From assembly GCA_045536155.1 (NCBI GenBank), contig JAZSMZ010000070.1, positions 1 to 11,466 of the forward strand: a DNA stretch of 11,466 bases, in the 5' to 3' direction. The notes beneath the pieces were generated by a model that saw only the letters and a program-made list of their open reading frames with translations, was not told where the DNA came from and ran no database searches. Positions 1 to 7,383 of this stretch are shown here, in pieces. The first letter of the stretch is position 1. Every line of letters starts with the position of its first letter. This DNA comes from JAZQNC01 sp045536155 (lineage in GTDB: Bacteria > Bacillota > Clostridia > Oscillospirales > CAG-272). The translations under genes and the position numbers were made by a program.

Positions 1-1
1 T

Positions 2-1021
2 GTTGAGCAGTTTGCCGAGGGTCTTAAAAACCGCGGATGCCCCGATGTTGCTATCTTTGATCTCGCACGCTGCGATATGTCCCAGGCGGTAGCCCAGGCG
101 TTCAGCTACGGACGCATAGTGCTGGCCACCACCACCTATAATGCCGATATTTTCCCCTTTATGCGCACCTTTATCGAGCACCTCACCGAGCGCAATTTCC
201 AGAATCGCACCGTTGCCTTTATCGAAAACGGAAGCTGGGCGCCCCAGGCGACCAAGGTGATGAAGGCTATGCTCGAAAAGTGCAAAAACATCACCTATAC
301 CAATGCGACGGTAAAGATAAAGTCGGCGCTTGCCGAGGACAGCCGTGCACAGCTTGACGCTCTTGCCGACGAGCTCTGCCGCGACTACATCGCCAACGAC
401 GGCACCAAGGCCGACAAAAACGACCTCACCGCTCTTTTCAAGATAGGCTACGGACTTTACGTTGTTACCTGCAGCGACGGCAAAAAGGACAACGGACTTA
501 TCGTCAACACCATCATGCAGGTCACAAACACACCCAACCGTGTGGCTGTCGTTATAAACAAGCAGAACTATTCTCACCACATCATAAAGCAGTCGGGTAA
601 GATGAACGTCAACTGCCTGTCGGTCGACGCGCCCTTCAAGATATTTGAAAATTTCGGCTTTTCTTCGGGAAGAACTAAGAACAAGTTCGAGGATATTACC
701 CCTGTACGCTCGGACAACTCCCTCGCATTTTTGCCGAAATACATCAATGCGTTTATGTCGCTTGACGTCGAGCAGTACGTCGATCTCGACACTCACGGCA
801 TGTTCGTCTGCTCGATAAGCGAATCGAGAGTCATGAGCGACCTTGAGACCATGACCTACACCTACTATCTCGAAAACGTCAAGCCCAAGCCCGAAACCGA
901 GGGCAAAAAGGGATATGTCTGCAAGGTTTGCGGATACGTTTACGAGGGTGAAAATCTCCCCGACGATTTCGTATGCCCCCTTTGCAAGCACGGTGTTGCA
1001 GATTTTGAAGAAATAAAGTGA
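2..1021 (+). CDS. Multidomain flavodiiron protein (flavodoxin + flavin reductase + rubredoxin), 5' truncated
   Basis: This is the C-terminal 339 residues of an FprA-type flavodiiron protein, an enzyme that reduces O2 or NO in anaerobes. The frame is open to the window edge, so the N-terminal metallo-beta-lactamase-like diiron domain should lie upstream; the ATG at 77 falls inside the flavodoxin domain and is not the start. Numbering from the first in-frame codon, residues 1 to about 115 are the FMN-binding flavodoxin domain, with TTTYNADIFPFM and IENGSWAPQ, both typical of clostridial FprA. Residues about 138-280 resemble a flavin reductase domain (NGLIVNTIMQVTNTP, then NVNCLS and FENFGFSSGR). 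Residues about 304-336 are a short rubredoxin with two CxxC pairs (VCKVCGY and VCPLCKH, cysteines near 307, 310, 325 and 328) and a shortened middle loop. The fusion would carry electrons to the diiron site within one chain. A terminator follows immediately. Confidence 0.93.
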   Translation, partial: VEQFAEGLKNRGCPDVAIFDLARCDMSQAVAQAFSYGRIVLATTTYNADIFPFMRTFIEHLTERNFQNRTVAFIENGSWAPQATKVMKAMLEKCKNITYTNATVKIKSALAEDSRAQLDALADELCRDYIANDGTKADKNDLTALFKIGYGLYVVTCSDGKKDNGLIVNTIMQVTNTPNRVAVVINKQNYSHHIIKQSGKMNVNCLSVDAPFKIFENFGFSSGRTKNKFEDITPVRSDNSLAFLPKYINAFMSLDVEQYVDLDTHGMFVCSISESRVMSDLETMTYTYYLENVKPKPETEGKKGYVCKVCGYVYEGENLPDDFVCPLCKHGVADFEEIK

Positions 1022-1024
1022 TTT

Positions 1025-1053
1025 AAAAAGGTGCTGTTATACAGCACCTTTTT
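1025..1053 (+). terminator. Rho-independent terminator of the flavodiiron gene
   Basis: A perfect 13-bp stem, AAAAAGGTGCTGT (1025-1037) against ACAGCACCTTTTT (1041-1053), closes a 3-nt TAT loop four bases after the stop codon. The run of Ts ends the descending arm. Because the ascending arm starts with As, it could also terminate minus-strand transcription. Confidence 0.92.
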
Positions 1054-1128
1054 GTGTGTATATAAGGGTATTGTTTTGGAGGGATAGGCCGTCGCCCCCT
1101 GCGAGATAGGGTAAACACGGTGCAATTT

Positions 1129-1275
1129 CTCCCTCTCACCGCCTGCGGCGGAGCTCTCACAATGGAAGAGCTTTTTCTTGCCTCTCCCCTCGGAAGAGGT
1201 GGCATGCGGCAGGGGTTCCCCGAAGCGAATGAAATGAGCTTTGGGGGTTCGCTGCGATTGCGTGACGGAGAGGGG
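1129..1275. repeat. Structured intergenic repeat with inverted ends (MITE-like)
   Basis: The left end CTCCCTCTCACCG (about 1129-1141) is an approximate inverted copy of the right end GTGACGGAGAGGGG (about 1262-1275). Inside are short hairpins: CCGC/GCGG at 1139-1148, CCTCT (1181-1185) with AGAGG (1195-1199), and AGCGAA (1224-1229) with TTCGCT (1248-1253). The GC-rich, C-run and G-run composition differs from the flanks, and no convincing protein is encoded. From general familiarity, similar blocks ending in GAGGTGGCATGC and GTGACGGAGAGGG occur in many copies between genes of gut Clostridia. That copy number is an expectation, since only this copy is visible here. No transposase is present, so mobility would be in trans. 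Exact ends are uncertain by several bases. Confidence 0.6.
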
Positions 1276-1358
1276 TTCTGCGAGTGCAAAATGAGGTATG
1301 GGATTGCGGATGTCAAAAATCCAAATAAATTTAAATTTAAAAAAGTAAAATCGCATTT

Positions 1359-1387
1359 TTGCGCGTATATTATAAAATACTGATAAT
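1359..1387 (+). promoter_or_regulatory. Possible sigma-A promoter for the dgt-dnaG-rpoD operon
   Basis: TTGCGC (1359-1364) and GATAAT (1382-1387) are separated by 17 nt and lie 36-51 nt before the first possible dgt start codons. The -10 matches five of six consensus positions but the -35 only three. An A/T-rich stretch with the palindrome AAATTTAAATTT (1327-1338) just upstream could act as an UP element. Other TATA-like words nearby (1391-1406) make the exact promoter uncertain. Confidence 0.35.
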
Positions 1388-1407
1388 ATTATATATGATT
1401 ATACAAT

Positions 1408-1425
1408 AAGGAGGGGATCATCATA
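1408..1425 (+). promoter_or_regulatory. Shine-Dalgarno pointing to a near-cognate start codon of dgt
   Basis: AAGGAGGGG (1408-1416) is a near-perfect ribosome binding site, but the first in-frame ATG is at 1438, 23 nt beyond AGGAGG. At normal spacing the in-frame codons are ATC (1420, 5 nt) and ATA (1423, 8 nt). No ATG, GTG or TTG lies in frame between the stop codon at 1396-1398 and 1438. Starting at ATA would add five residues and give x-TTRE-MLEKRE, resembling the M-x-x-RE opening I recall for this family. This suggests initiation at AUA or AUC, or a sequence error changing ATG to ATA. Confidence 0.6.
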
Positions 1426-1437
1426 ACCACACGTGAA

Positions 1438-2415
1438 ATGCTTGAAAAGCGCGAAATCGAACAGCTTTCGCCCTACGCCTGCCGCTCTGTCGACACAAAG
1501 GGAAGAGAAGAAGAAATTACTCCCTGCACGCTGCGCACTGAATTTCAGCGCGACCGCGACCGCATTATTCATTCAAAGGCATTCAGACGCCTGATGCACA
1601 AAACGCAGGTCTTTTTATCCCCCGAAGAGGATCATTACCGCACCCGTCTCACCCATACACTCGAGGTCACCCAGATCGCCCGCACCGTTGCGCGCGCACT
1701 CGGACTCAATGAGGATCTTACCGAAGCTATCAGCCTCGGTCATGATCTCGGACATACGCCCTTCGGTCATGCAGGTGAGAGAGTTTTGCAGAAATGCTAC
1801 GGCAAGGAGTTCACCCACTACCGCCAGAGTCTTCGAGTTGTTGAAAAGCTCGAGCGGCTGAACCTCACCTATGAGGTACGAAACGGCATACTCTGCCACA
1901 CCAATATGGTGTCCGACACGCTCGAAGGACGCATCGTCCGACTTGCCGACCGCATCGCATACATGAATCACGATATCGACGACGCCGAGAGAGCGGGAAT
2001 TATGACCACCGAGGACATACCCTTCCATCTTCGCGCCGAGCTGGGCGTTACTCACGGCGAGCGAATCGACTTCATGGTACAGTCGATAATCCGTCAGAGC
2101 ACAGGCAAAAACGAGATCGCCATGGAAGCAGACGTTGCAGCCCTCGCCGAGGAGCTGCACTCCTTCCTCTACGAAGCGGTATACAAAAATCCGATTGCTA
2201 AGGGGCAGGAAGGCAAGGCGGAAGCGCTGCTCGAGAATCTCTACTACTACTATATGGGCCATCCCGATCAGCTCCCCTACGAGGCGCGTATGACCGCCGA
2301 GGAGGAGGGTGTGGCACGCGGAGTGTGCGACCATCTTGCGGGCATGACCGACAGATACGCCATCAACACCTACAAAAGATTGTTCTTGCCCGAGGTATGG
2401 AACCGCGGACTGTAA
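1438..2415 (+). CDS. dgt: Deoxyguanosinetriphosphate triphosphohydrolase-like HD protein
   Basis: The product is an HD-superfamily dNTP triphosphohydrolase (type 2 dGTPase-like), which cleaves dNTPs to nucleoside and triphosphate and so limits dNTP pools. The coordinates use the first ATG, giving 325 aa; the true start is probably the ATA at 1423, described separately. Residues 36-75 hold the family signature (EFQRDRDRIIHSKAFRRL, then KTQVF and DHYRTRLTHTLE). The metal ligands appear to be H73, H102-D103 (GHDLGHTPFGHAGE) and D171 (VRLADRIAYMNHDIDDA), so the enzyme looks active. The C-terminal third is less conserved. It is first in a three-gene run with dnaG (34-nt gap) and rpoD, a common Clostridia arrangement. 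Which dNTP it prefers cannot be told from sequence. Confidence 0.94.
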   Translation: MLEKREIEQLSPYACRSVDTKGREEEITPCTLRTEFQRDRDRIIHSKAFRRLMHKTQVFLSPEEDHYRTRLTHTLEVTQIARTVARALGLNEDLTEAISLGHDLGHTPFGHAGERVLQKCYGKEFTHYRQSLRVVEKLERLNLTYEVRNGILCHTNMVSDTLEGRIVRLADRIAYMNHDIDDAERAGIMTTEDIPFHLRAELGVTHGERIDFMVQSIIRQSTGKNEIAMEADVAALAEELHSFLYEAVYKNPIAKGQEGKAEALLENLYYYYMGHPDQLPYEARMTAEEEGVARGVCDHLAGMTDRYAINTYKRLFLPEVWNRGL

Positions 2416-2449
2416 TACACGAATGATATTTTAAGGAAAGGCTGTTTAA

Positions 2450-4180
2450 ATGCCGAAATACGACAACAATATCATAGAAGAGATCAAAATACGAAACGAC
2501 ATTGAGGGCGTTATATCCCAATATGTCACATTAACGCGCGCGGGCTCAAATTTGAAGGGACTTTGTCCCTTCCATTCGGAAAAGACGGCATCATTTACCG
2601 TTTTTCCCGACACCCGCTCCTTTTACTGCTTCGGATGCGGGGCGGGCGGCGACGTTATAACATTTGTAAAGAGAATTGAGAATATCGAATATCCCGCCGC
2701 GCTTGAGCAGCTTGCAAAGCGCGCGGGAATAAGTCTGCCTTCCGAAAAGGACGAAAGATATGCATCGAAGCGTTCCCGCTTTTACGATATGAACCGCGAT
2801 GCGGCAAAGTTCTTCCACTCATGCTTAAAGGAGTCGCCCGAGGCGCTTGAATACCTCAAAAAGCGCGGACTTAACGGTGCGACGGTCAAGCATTTCGGAC
2901 TCGGATATGCACCCGACGGCTTTGAGCTGGTCAACTACATGAAGAAAAAAGGATATACCGACGACGAGCTTTGCGAAGGCTTTTTGTGCGGACGCAGTAA
3001 AAAGACCGGCGGTCTTTATCCGTATTTCCGCCGACGCCTGATGTTCCCCATCATCGACGTGTCGGGAAGTGTGCTTGCGTTCGGAGGACGAATAATCGGC
3101 GAAGGAGAGCCGAAATATCTCAACTCGTCGGATACACCGGTATTCAAAAAATCGCGCACGCTGTACGCGCTCAATTTTGCCAAAAACAACTGCTCCGATC
3201 GTCTTATCCTCTGCGAAGGATACATGGACGTAATCGCGCTTCACGCGGCAGGATTTGAAAACGCAGTTGCCGCTCTGGGCACCGCATTTACAAGCGAACA
3301 CGCGCGGATAATGAAAAAATACACCAAGAGTGCAGTTCTCGCATTTGACAGCGACGGCGCCGGACAGCGCGCGGTGGATCGGGCGTTCAAACTTCTCGAG
3401 GAGGTCGGACTTGACGTTCGAGTGCTCAAAATGAAGGGTGCAAAGGATCCCGACGAATACATCAAAACGTATGGCGGCGATCGATTCAGGGCGCTGCTTG
3501 ACGGAAGTGTTACGAGATTCGATTTCGAGCTTGCCCGCATAACTGCGGCAAACGACATAACTCTTACCGATGGCAAGATCAAGGCCGCATCCGACGTAGC
3601 ACAGTTCATCTCGACTGTCCATTCGGCGGTCGAGCGCGAGATATACATCGCGTCCGCCTCGAAAAAGCTGGAAATATCGGTCGAAAGCCTTCGCGCCGAC
3701 GTGGATCGCCGAATAAGAAAGGCGATGCGCGAATCAAAAGAGAGCGAGCGTCAGAAGATATACATAAATGCCTCGGCGATATCCGACCGAGTTAATCCCG
3801 ATGCCGCAAAAAATCTGCGCTCTGCGCGCGCCGAAGAGGCGATAATCGGTCTGCTGCTCAATCGCCGCGAGTATCTTGCAAAGATCAAGCGCGGTGAAGT
3901 GGAGCTTAAAACCGACAATTTCTATACCGCGCTCGGACAAAAGCTGTTTGCGCTTATCATGGAAAACTCTGCCGACGACGGCGAGATATTCGAGGGCGCT
4001 TTCGGCGAAGCGCTCAGCGACGAGGAAATGGGTCGGCTTACCCGACTTCGCATAATGCGAGACGGGCTGAAAAACGATGAAACGGTATTTTACGACTGCA
4101 TACAGACGTTAAAAGAATCAAAAGAAGAAAAAAGCTTGGAGGATATCATAAATGAAAAAAGAAAACGTGAAGGAAATTAA
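2450..4180 (+). CDS. dnaG: DNA primase DnaG
   Basis: DnaG lays down RNA primers for DNA replication and works with the replicative helicase. The 576-aa length fits the bacterial family. Residues 39-63 form the CHC2-type zinc site (C39, H42, C60, C63; CPFH and YCFGCGAGGDVI) that recognises template. Residues about 120-240 are the N-terminal part of the polymerase core, including RRRLMFPI and FGGR. Residues about 250-340 are the Toprim catalytic domain, with E256 in EGYMD and D300/D302 in FDSDGAG binding metal. Residues about 450-560 should be the helicase-interacting domain, which is poorly conserved. The start follows AAGGAAAGG (2433-2441) with 8-nt spacing. The last 29 nt overlap rpoD in another frame, and the rpoD ribosome binding site lies inside this gene, so translational coupling is likely. 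Confidence 0.97.
   Translation: MPKYDNNIIEEIKIRNDIEGVISQYVTLTRAGSNLKGLCPFHSEKTASFTVFPDTRSFYCFGCGAGGDVITFVKRIENIEYPAALEQLAKRAGISLPSEKDERYASKRSRFYDMNRDAAKFFHSCLKESPEALEYLKKRGLNGATVKHFGLGYAPDGFELVNYMKKKGYTDDELCEGFLCGRSKKTGGLYPYFRRRLMFPIIDVSGSVLAFGGRIIGEGEPKYLNSSDTPVFKKSRTLYALNFAKNNCSDRLILCEGYMDVIALHAAGFENAVAALGTAFTSEHARIMKKYTKSAVLAFDSDGAGQRAVDRAFKLLEEVGLDVRVLKMKGAKDPDEYIKTYGGDRFRALLDGSVTRFDFELARITAANDITLTDGKIKAASDVAQFISTVHSAVEREIYIASASKKLEISVESLRADVDRRIRKAMRESKESERQKIYINASAISDRVNPDAAKNLRSARAEEAIIGLLLNRREYLAKIKRGEVELKTDNFYTALGQKLFALIMENSADDGEIFEGAFGEALSDEEMGRLTRLRIMRDGLKNDETVFYDCIQTLKESKEEKSLEDIINEKRKREGN
4138..4142 (+). promoter_or_regulatory. Shine-Dalgarno of rpoD inside dnaG
   Basis: GGAGG sits 9 nt before the rpoD ATG at 4152, within the last codons of dnaG. 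It fixes the rpoD start and means that ribosomes finishing dnaG cross the rpoD initiation region. Confidence 0.8.
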
Positions 4181-5375
4181 CGACGAAATTACCGGGGATT
4201 CTGTCGATAAGGCAGAAGAAAAGGCAAAAACAGAGACTATTGAGAAAAATGAAACCGAAAAGGTTGTTTCCGAGCTTGTAGGCAACAGCGAAAAGAAGAT
4301 GGATCTTCGCAAGCTTATCGAAAAAGGTAAGGCAAGCGGTCAGCTTTCCAACAGCGAGATCATGGAAGCTATTGAGGATATCGATTACGATATTGAGCAG
4401 ATCGAAAAGCTGTATGAGGCGCTGGCCGGTGAGGGCATTGAAATTACAGGATATCTCGACGTTCCCGAATTCGAGGAGATCGAGAGCGAGGTTGAAAGAT
4501 ACGAGTCTGCCGAGGACATGGAAAAGATGCTCCAGCAGGAGGGTCTTGCCATCGACGACCCGGTACGTATGTATCTTAAAGAGATCGGCAAAGTGCCGCT
4601 TCTCAATGCCGACCGTGAGCTTGAGCTTGCCCAGAAGATGGGTGCGGGAGATCAGAAGGCAAAGCAGGAGCTTGTCGAAGCAAACCTGCGTCTTGTTGTA
4701 AGTATCGCAAAGAGATACGTCGGCAAGGGTATGTTCTTCCTCGACCTCATTCAGGAGGGTAATTTGGGTCTTATGAAGGCGGTGGACAAGTTCGACTACC
4801 GCAAGGGATACAAGTTCTCCACCTACGCTACATGGTGGATCCGTCAGGCCATCACAAGAGCCATCGCCGATCAGGCAAGAACCATCCGCGTTCCCGTTCA
4901 CATGGTCGAAACCATTCACAAGGTATCGCGCGTACAGCGTCAGCTTCTTCAGGAGCTCGGACACGAGGCAAGCGCCGAGGACATCGCGCAGAGCATGGGC
5001 ATGAGCGCCGAAAAGGTCCGCGAGATCATGAAGATCGCGCACGATCCCGTTTCGCCTGAAACTCCTATCGGCGAAGAAGAGGACAGCCATCTCGGCGACT
5101 TTATCGAGGACGTTGACTCGCCCGCTCCCGCCGAGGCCGCATCCTACACTCTGCTTCGCGAGCAGCTCAGCGAAGTTCTCCACACTCTTACCCCCCGTGA
5201 AGAGCAGGTCCTCCGTCTTCGCTTCGGACTTGATGACGGACATACCCGTACTCTTGAAGAGGTGGGCAAGAAGTTTAACATTACCCGTGAGCGTATCCGT
5301 CAGATCGAGGCAAAGGCGCTCAGAAAGCTGCGCCATCCCAGCCGCTCCAAGCGACTCAAGGACTATCTCGACTGA
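4152..5375 (+). CDS. rpoD: Primary sigma factor RpoD/SigA
   Basis: This is the housekeeping sigma-70 factor that directs RNA polymerase to -35/-10 promoters. Residues 1 to about 125 form a charged, weakly conserved region 1.1 that includes RKLIEKGKASGQLSNSEI. Region 1.2 starts at DDPVRMYLKEIGKVPLL (135-151). Region 2 spans about 172-250, with the core-binding segment NLRLVVSIAKRYVGKG, DLIQEGNLGLMKAV, and the -10-melting segment FSTYATWWIRQAITRAI (222-238). Region 3 covers about 252-325. Region 4 (345-407) ends with the -35-binding helix-turn-helix in EEVGKKFNITRERIRQIEA. All regions are complete, so it is not an alternative sigma factor. The promoters seen here (TTGACA-17-TAAAAT and similar) are what it should recognise. 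It is last in the dgt-dnaG-rpoD run, and I see no convincing terminator after it. Confidence 0.98.
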   Translation: MKKENVKEINDEITGDSVDKAEEKAKTETIEKNETEKVVSELVGNSEKKMDLRKLIEKGKASGQLSNSEIMEAIEDIDYDIEQIEKLYEALAGEGIEITGYLDVPEFEEIESEVERYESAEDMEKMLQQEGLAIDDPVRMYLKEIGKVPLLNADRELELAQKMGAGDQKAKQELVEANLRLVVSIAKRYVGKGMFFLDLIQEGNLGLMKAVDKFDYRKGYKFSTYATWWIRQAITRAIADQARTIRVPVHMVETIHKVSRVQRQLLQELGHEASAEDIAQSMGMSAEKVREIMKIAHDPVSPETPIGEEEDSHLGDFIEDVDSPAPAEAASYTLLREQLSEVLHTLTPREEQVLRLRFGLDDGHTRTLEEVGKKFNITRERIRQIEAKALRKLRHPSRSKRLKDYLD

Positions 5376-5422
5376 TTCTTTGAATAATAGGCACATTATT
5401 TGATGTGTTAAAAAAATATGCC

Positions 5423-5451
5423 TTGACATATTAAGTCGTTAGGTGTAAAAT
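5423..5451 (+). promoter_or_regulatory. Strong sigma-A promoter for the solute-binding lipoprotein
   Basis: TTGACA (5423-5428, full consensus) and TAAAAT (5446-5451, five of six) are separated by exactly 17 nt. Transcription should begin near 5458, leaving a leader of about 32 nt with AAGGAGGT (5472-5479) 10 nt before the ATG. The leader is too short for a riboswitch. Confidence 0.87.
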
Positions 5452-5489
5452 AGAAATGTTATTCGTACGCCAAGGAGGTACTTTTCACA

Positions 5490-7310
5490 ATGAAGAAAAA
5501 ATTGTTTTGTCTTTTACTTTGCCTTTGCATGGTATTACCTGTAATGTTCATGGCAAGCTGCGCAGAGAAGGAAGACGATGGAATAGAGCTTAATTTCCAA
5601 AACACAGGCATAAAGCCGATGACTCTGGTAATGTACACCATCGCAGGTGAGGGCACTACCGAAGAGTCTGTTGCAAGAACCCAGGACGCATTGAATGCTA
5701 TCTCGGAAACCAGATACAGTACACACATCATTCTTCGTGCTCTTCCCGAGGATGAATATTACGATGCTATCGACGAAAAGATAGTTGCCATCGAAGAGAG
5801 AATGGCAGCAGATCAGGCAGAGCTTGATGCCCGTACTGCAGCTGCAAAGGCAGCAAAGGCGGCAGGCGTTACCACCATTCTTCAGACCGAGCCCGAGACC
5901 ATGCCCGAAACAGTTGAGACAACCATTGGCGAATACGGACTTCCCGAAACTGTTTTCCCGGACGACACAGGCGAGCAGATCGATATTTTCCTTATCAACA
6001 ATCGCGAAAAGTACGACGAATATTTTGAACGCGGCGTTCTCGTTCAGCTCGATGACGAGCTCAGCGGAAACTCCAAGATCTTAAAGGACTACATACACCC
6101 CGCATTCCTCACCGCCGCAAAGAGATTCGGCAAGACCTACGCTATTCCCAACAACCACATGGTTGGCGAGTTCGAATACGTTGTTATCAATCGCGCTCTC
6201 TTTGACAAGTACTATTTCGATATCGAGGATATCGAGGGTACAGGCACGCTCAACGATTTCGTTTTGTCTGTTGCACAGTACGATGAAGGAATCACTCCCG
6301 TTGTAGATACCTACGGTGTAGGCTCTTTTGTTCACTACATCAACGACACTCCCTCCGTTCTCGGCGGATACACCGCAGACAGACTTTCGAGCGGACAGTA
6401 TACCGAGCTTAAGATCGCGCTCAGCGTTCGTGCCAACATGAACGACCAGGCCGCATTGATGGATTGGAAAATGTCGGGATATCTTACCAAGGATACCGCT
6501 GCTCTTGAAAGCGGAGATTTCGGTGTTGCATTCATCAAGGGCGACAGCACCTCCGTTGCTCGGTTTAATACCGATGATTACTACGTAAAGGTCTTTAAGT
6601 ATCCCACCTTTACCGATCAGAATGCATACGAGGGTATGTATGCCGTAGCAAACTACACAAGATCGATCACCCGTTCGATGGAGATCGTCACCATGCTCAC
6701 CGTTGACGAGGAGTTCAGAAACATCTTCCAGTACGGCGCACCCGGATATAACTTTGAGCGCGACGTACTCACCGGTGAGGTTACTATCCTCAACGACGAT
6801 TACAACATGAATCCCGTTCACACCGGTAACCAGTTCAAGCTCTGGCAGACCGATAAGATGACCGCAGAGGAGCTTTCTCTTTCGGCTAACAGCTGGGCAT
6901 TGGCAAAGGAGCATAACCTTAACAGCTCCGTTAACCCCTACCTTGGATTCGTAGTAAAGACCGACGTTCCCACCGAGATTACAAAGACCGTTGAAACCAT
7001 CGATGAAAACGGTGATAAGGTTACCGAAGAGGTCACCCTTACATTCATGGAAATGCCCCTCGTTCTCGAAGGACTTGAAAAGTTCTCGGCAGAAATATTT
7101 GAAAAGCTTGAAAACTTCGAGCCCGGCGAATATCCTCGCTACGCTAACGGCATGCAGCTTTCGTCCAAGGTCAACATCACAACTCCCAAGAAGTATGTTG
7201 AATATTTGCTGAATATCATTGCTTCGAATGAATACGTTTTGGAGGCAATTAATCCCGATAACCCCAACTCCGTCTACAGCCAGTACGAGGCACTCTTCAA
7301 AAAACAATAA
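5490..7310 (+). CDS. Solute-binding-protein-like lipoprotein (family 1 type)
   Basis: A 606-aa surface lipoprotein resembling family 1 extracellular solute-binding proteins of ABC transporters, which capture sugars or other solutes. Residues 1-23 are a lipoprotein signal peptide (KKK, a hydrophobic core, then MASC), with C24 as the lipidated cysteine. A first alpha/beta segment (LVMYTIAGEGTTEESV, 46-61) precedes a region at about 95-162 with a heptad-like helix, an Ala/Lys-rich run and a Thr/Glu/Pro-rich linker; this low-complexity insert is unusual. Fold-like features return at IDIFLINNREKYDEYFERG (164-182), GKTYAIPNN and VVINRALFDKYYFD. The segment FRNIFQYGAPGYNFE (409-423) recalls LipO-like binding proteins. 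No permease or ATPase gene adjoins it, so any transporter partner is elsewhere or it has another binding role. The ligand is unknown. It has its own strong promoter and a terminator. Confidence 0.8.
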   Translation: MKKKLFCLLLCLCMVLPVMFMASCAEKEDDGIELNFQNTGIKPMTLVMYTIAGEGTTEESVARTQDALNAISETRYSTHIILRALPEDEYYDAIDEKIVAIEERMAADQAELDARTAAAKAAKAAGVTTILQTEPETMPETVETTIGEYGLPETVFPDDTGEQIDIFLINNREKYDEYFERGVLVQLDDELSGNSKILKDYIHPAFLTAAKRFGKTYAIPNNHMVGEFEYVVINRALFDKYYFDIEDIEGTGTLNDFVLSVAQYDEGITPVVDTYGVGSFVHYINDTPSVLGGYTADRLSSGQYTELKIALSVRANMNDQAALMDWKMSGYLTKDTAALESGDFGVAFIKGDSTSVARFNTDDYYVKVFKYPTFTDQNAYEGMYAVANYTRSITRSMEIVTMLTVDEEFRNIFQYGAPGYNFERDVLTGEVTILNDDYNMNPVHTGNQFKLWQTDKMTAEELSLSANSWALAKEHNLNSSVNPYLGFVVKTDVPTEITKTVETIDENGDKVTEEVTLTFMEMPLVLEGLEKFSAEIFEKLENFEPGEYPRYANGMQLSSKVNITTPKKYVEYLLNIIASNEYVLEAINPDNPNSVYSQYEALFKKQ

Positions 7311-7320
7311 TCAAAAAATA

Positions 7321-7357
7321 GCGGGACGGTCGAAAAGCTGACCGTTCCGCATTTTTT
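7321..7357 (+). terminator. Rho-independent terminator of the solute-binding lipoprotein gene
   Basis: GCGGGACGGTC (7321-7331) pairs with GACCGTTCCGC (7340-7350) over 11 bp with one G-T pair and an 8-nt loop, followed by six Ts (7352-7357). It starts 10 nt after the stop codon. Confidence 0.93.
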
Positions 7358-7367
7358 CATATTGCTG

Positions 7368-7375
7368 AAAGGTGA
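7368..7375 (+). promoter_or_regulatory. Ribosome binding site deciding the dehydrogenase start
   Basis: AAAGGTGA lies 8 nt before the ATG at 7384. An in-frame GTG at 7372 falls inside this site, so it cannot be the start. Confidence 0.75.
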
Positions 7376-7383
7376 TATTTAAT

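Noticed and set aside
1327..1338. AAATTTAAATTT palindrome as an operator
   Set aside because: It is low-complexity A/T sequence, and such palindromes arise easily by chance; an UP-element role is the most that can be suggested.
940..1383. Open frames on both strands across the 1056-1383 gap
   Set aside because: They lie over the terminator and the structured repeat, have low-complexity Arg/Pro/Ser content and no suitable ribosome binding sites.
5387..5420. Possible terminator after rpoD (CACAT/ATGTG hairpin followed by an A-run)
   Set aside because: The stem is only 5 bp and the following bases are As, not Ts, on the coding strand; no minus-strand gene ends here either.
4146..5429. 427-codon open frame on the minus strand opposite rpoD
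   Set aside because: It is fully antisense to a complete sigma factor gene and its translation matches no family; the codon pattern of rpoD explains the lack of stops.
6081..7307. 408-codon open frame on the minus strand opposite the solute-binding lipoprotein
   Set aside because: Its translation is a Val/Cys/Gly-rich mirror with no recognisable domain or ribosome binding site, while the plus-strand frame has signal peptide, promoter and terminator.
7372..7374. GTG as the start of the dehydrogenase
   Set aside because: It lies inside the AAAGGTGA ribosome binding site that serves the ATG at 7384.
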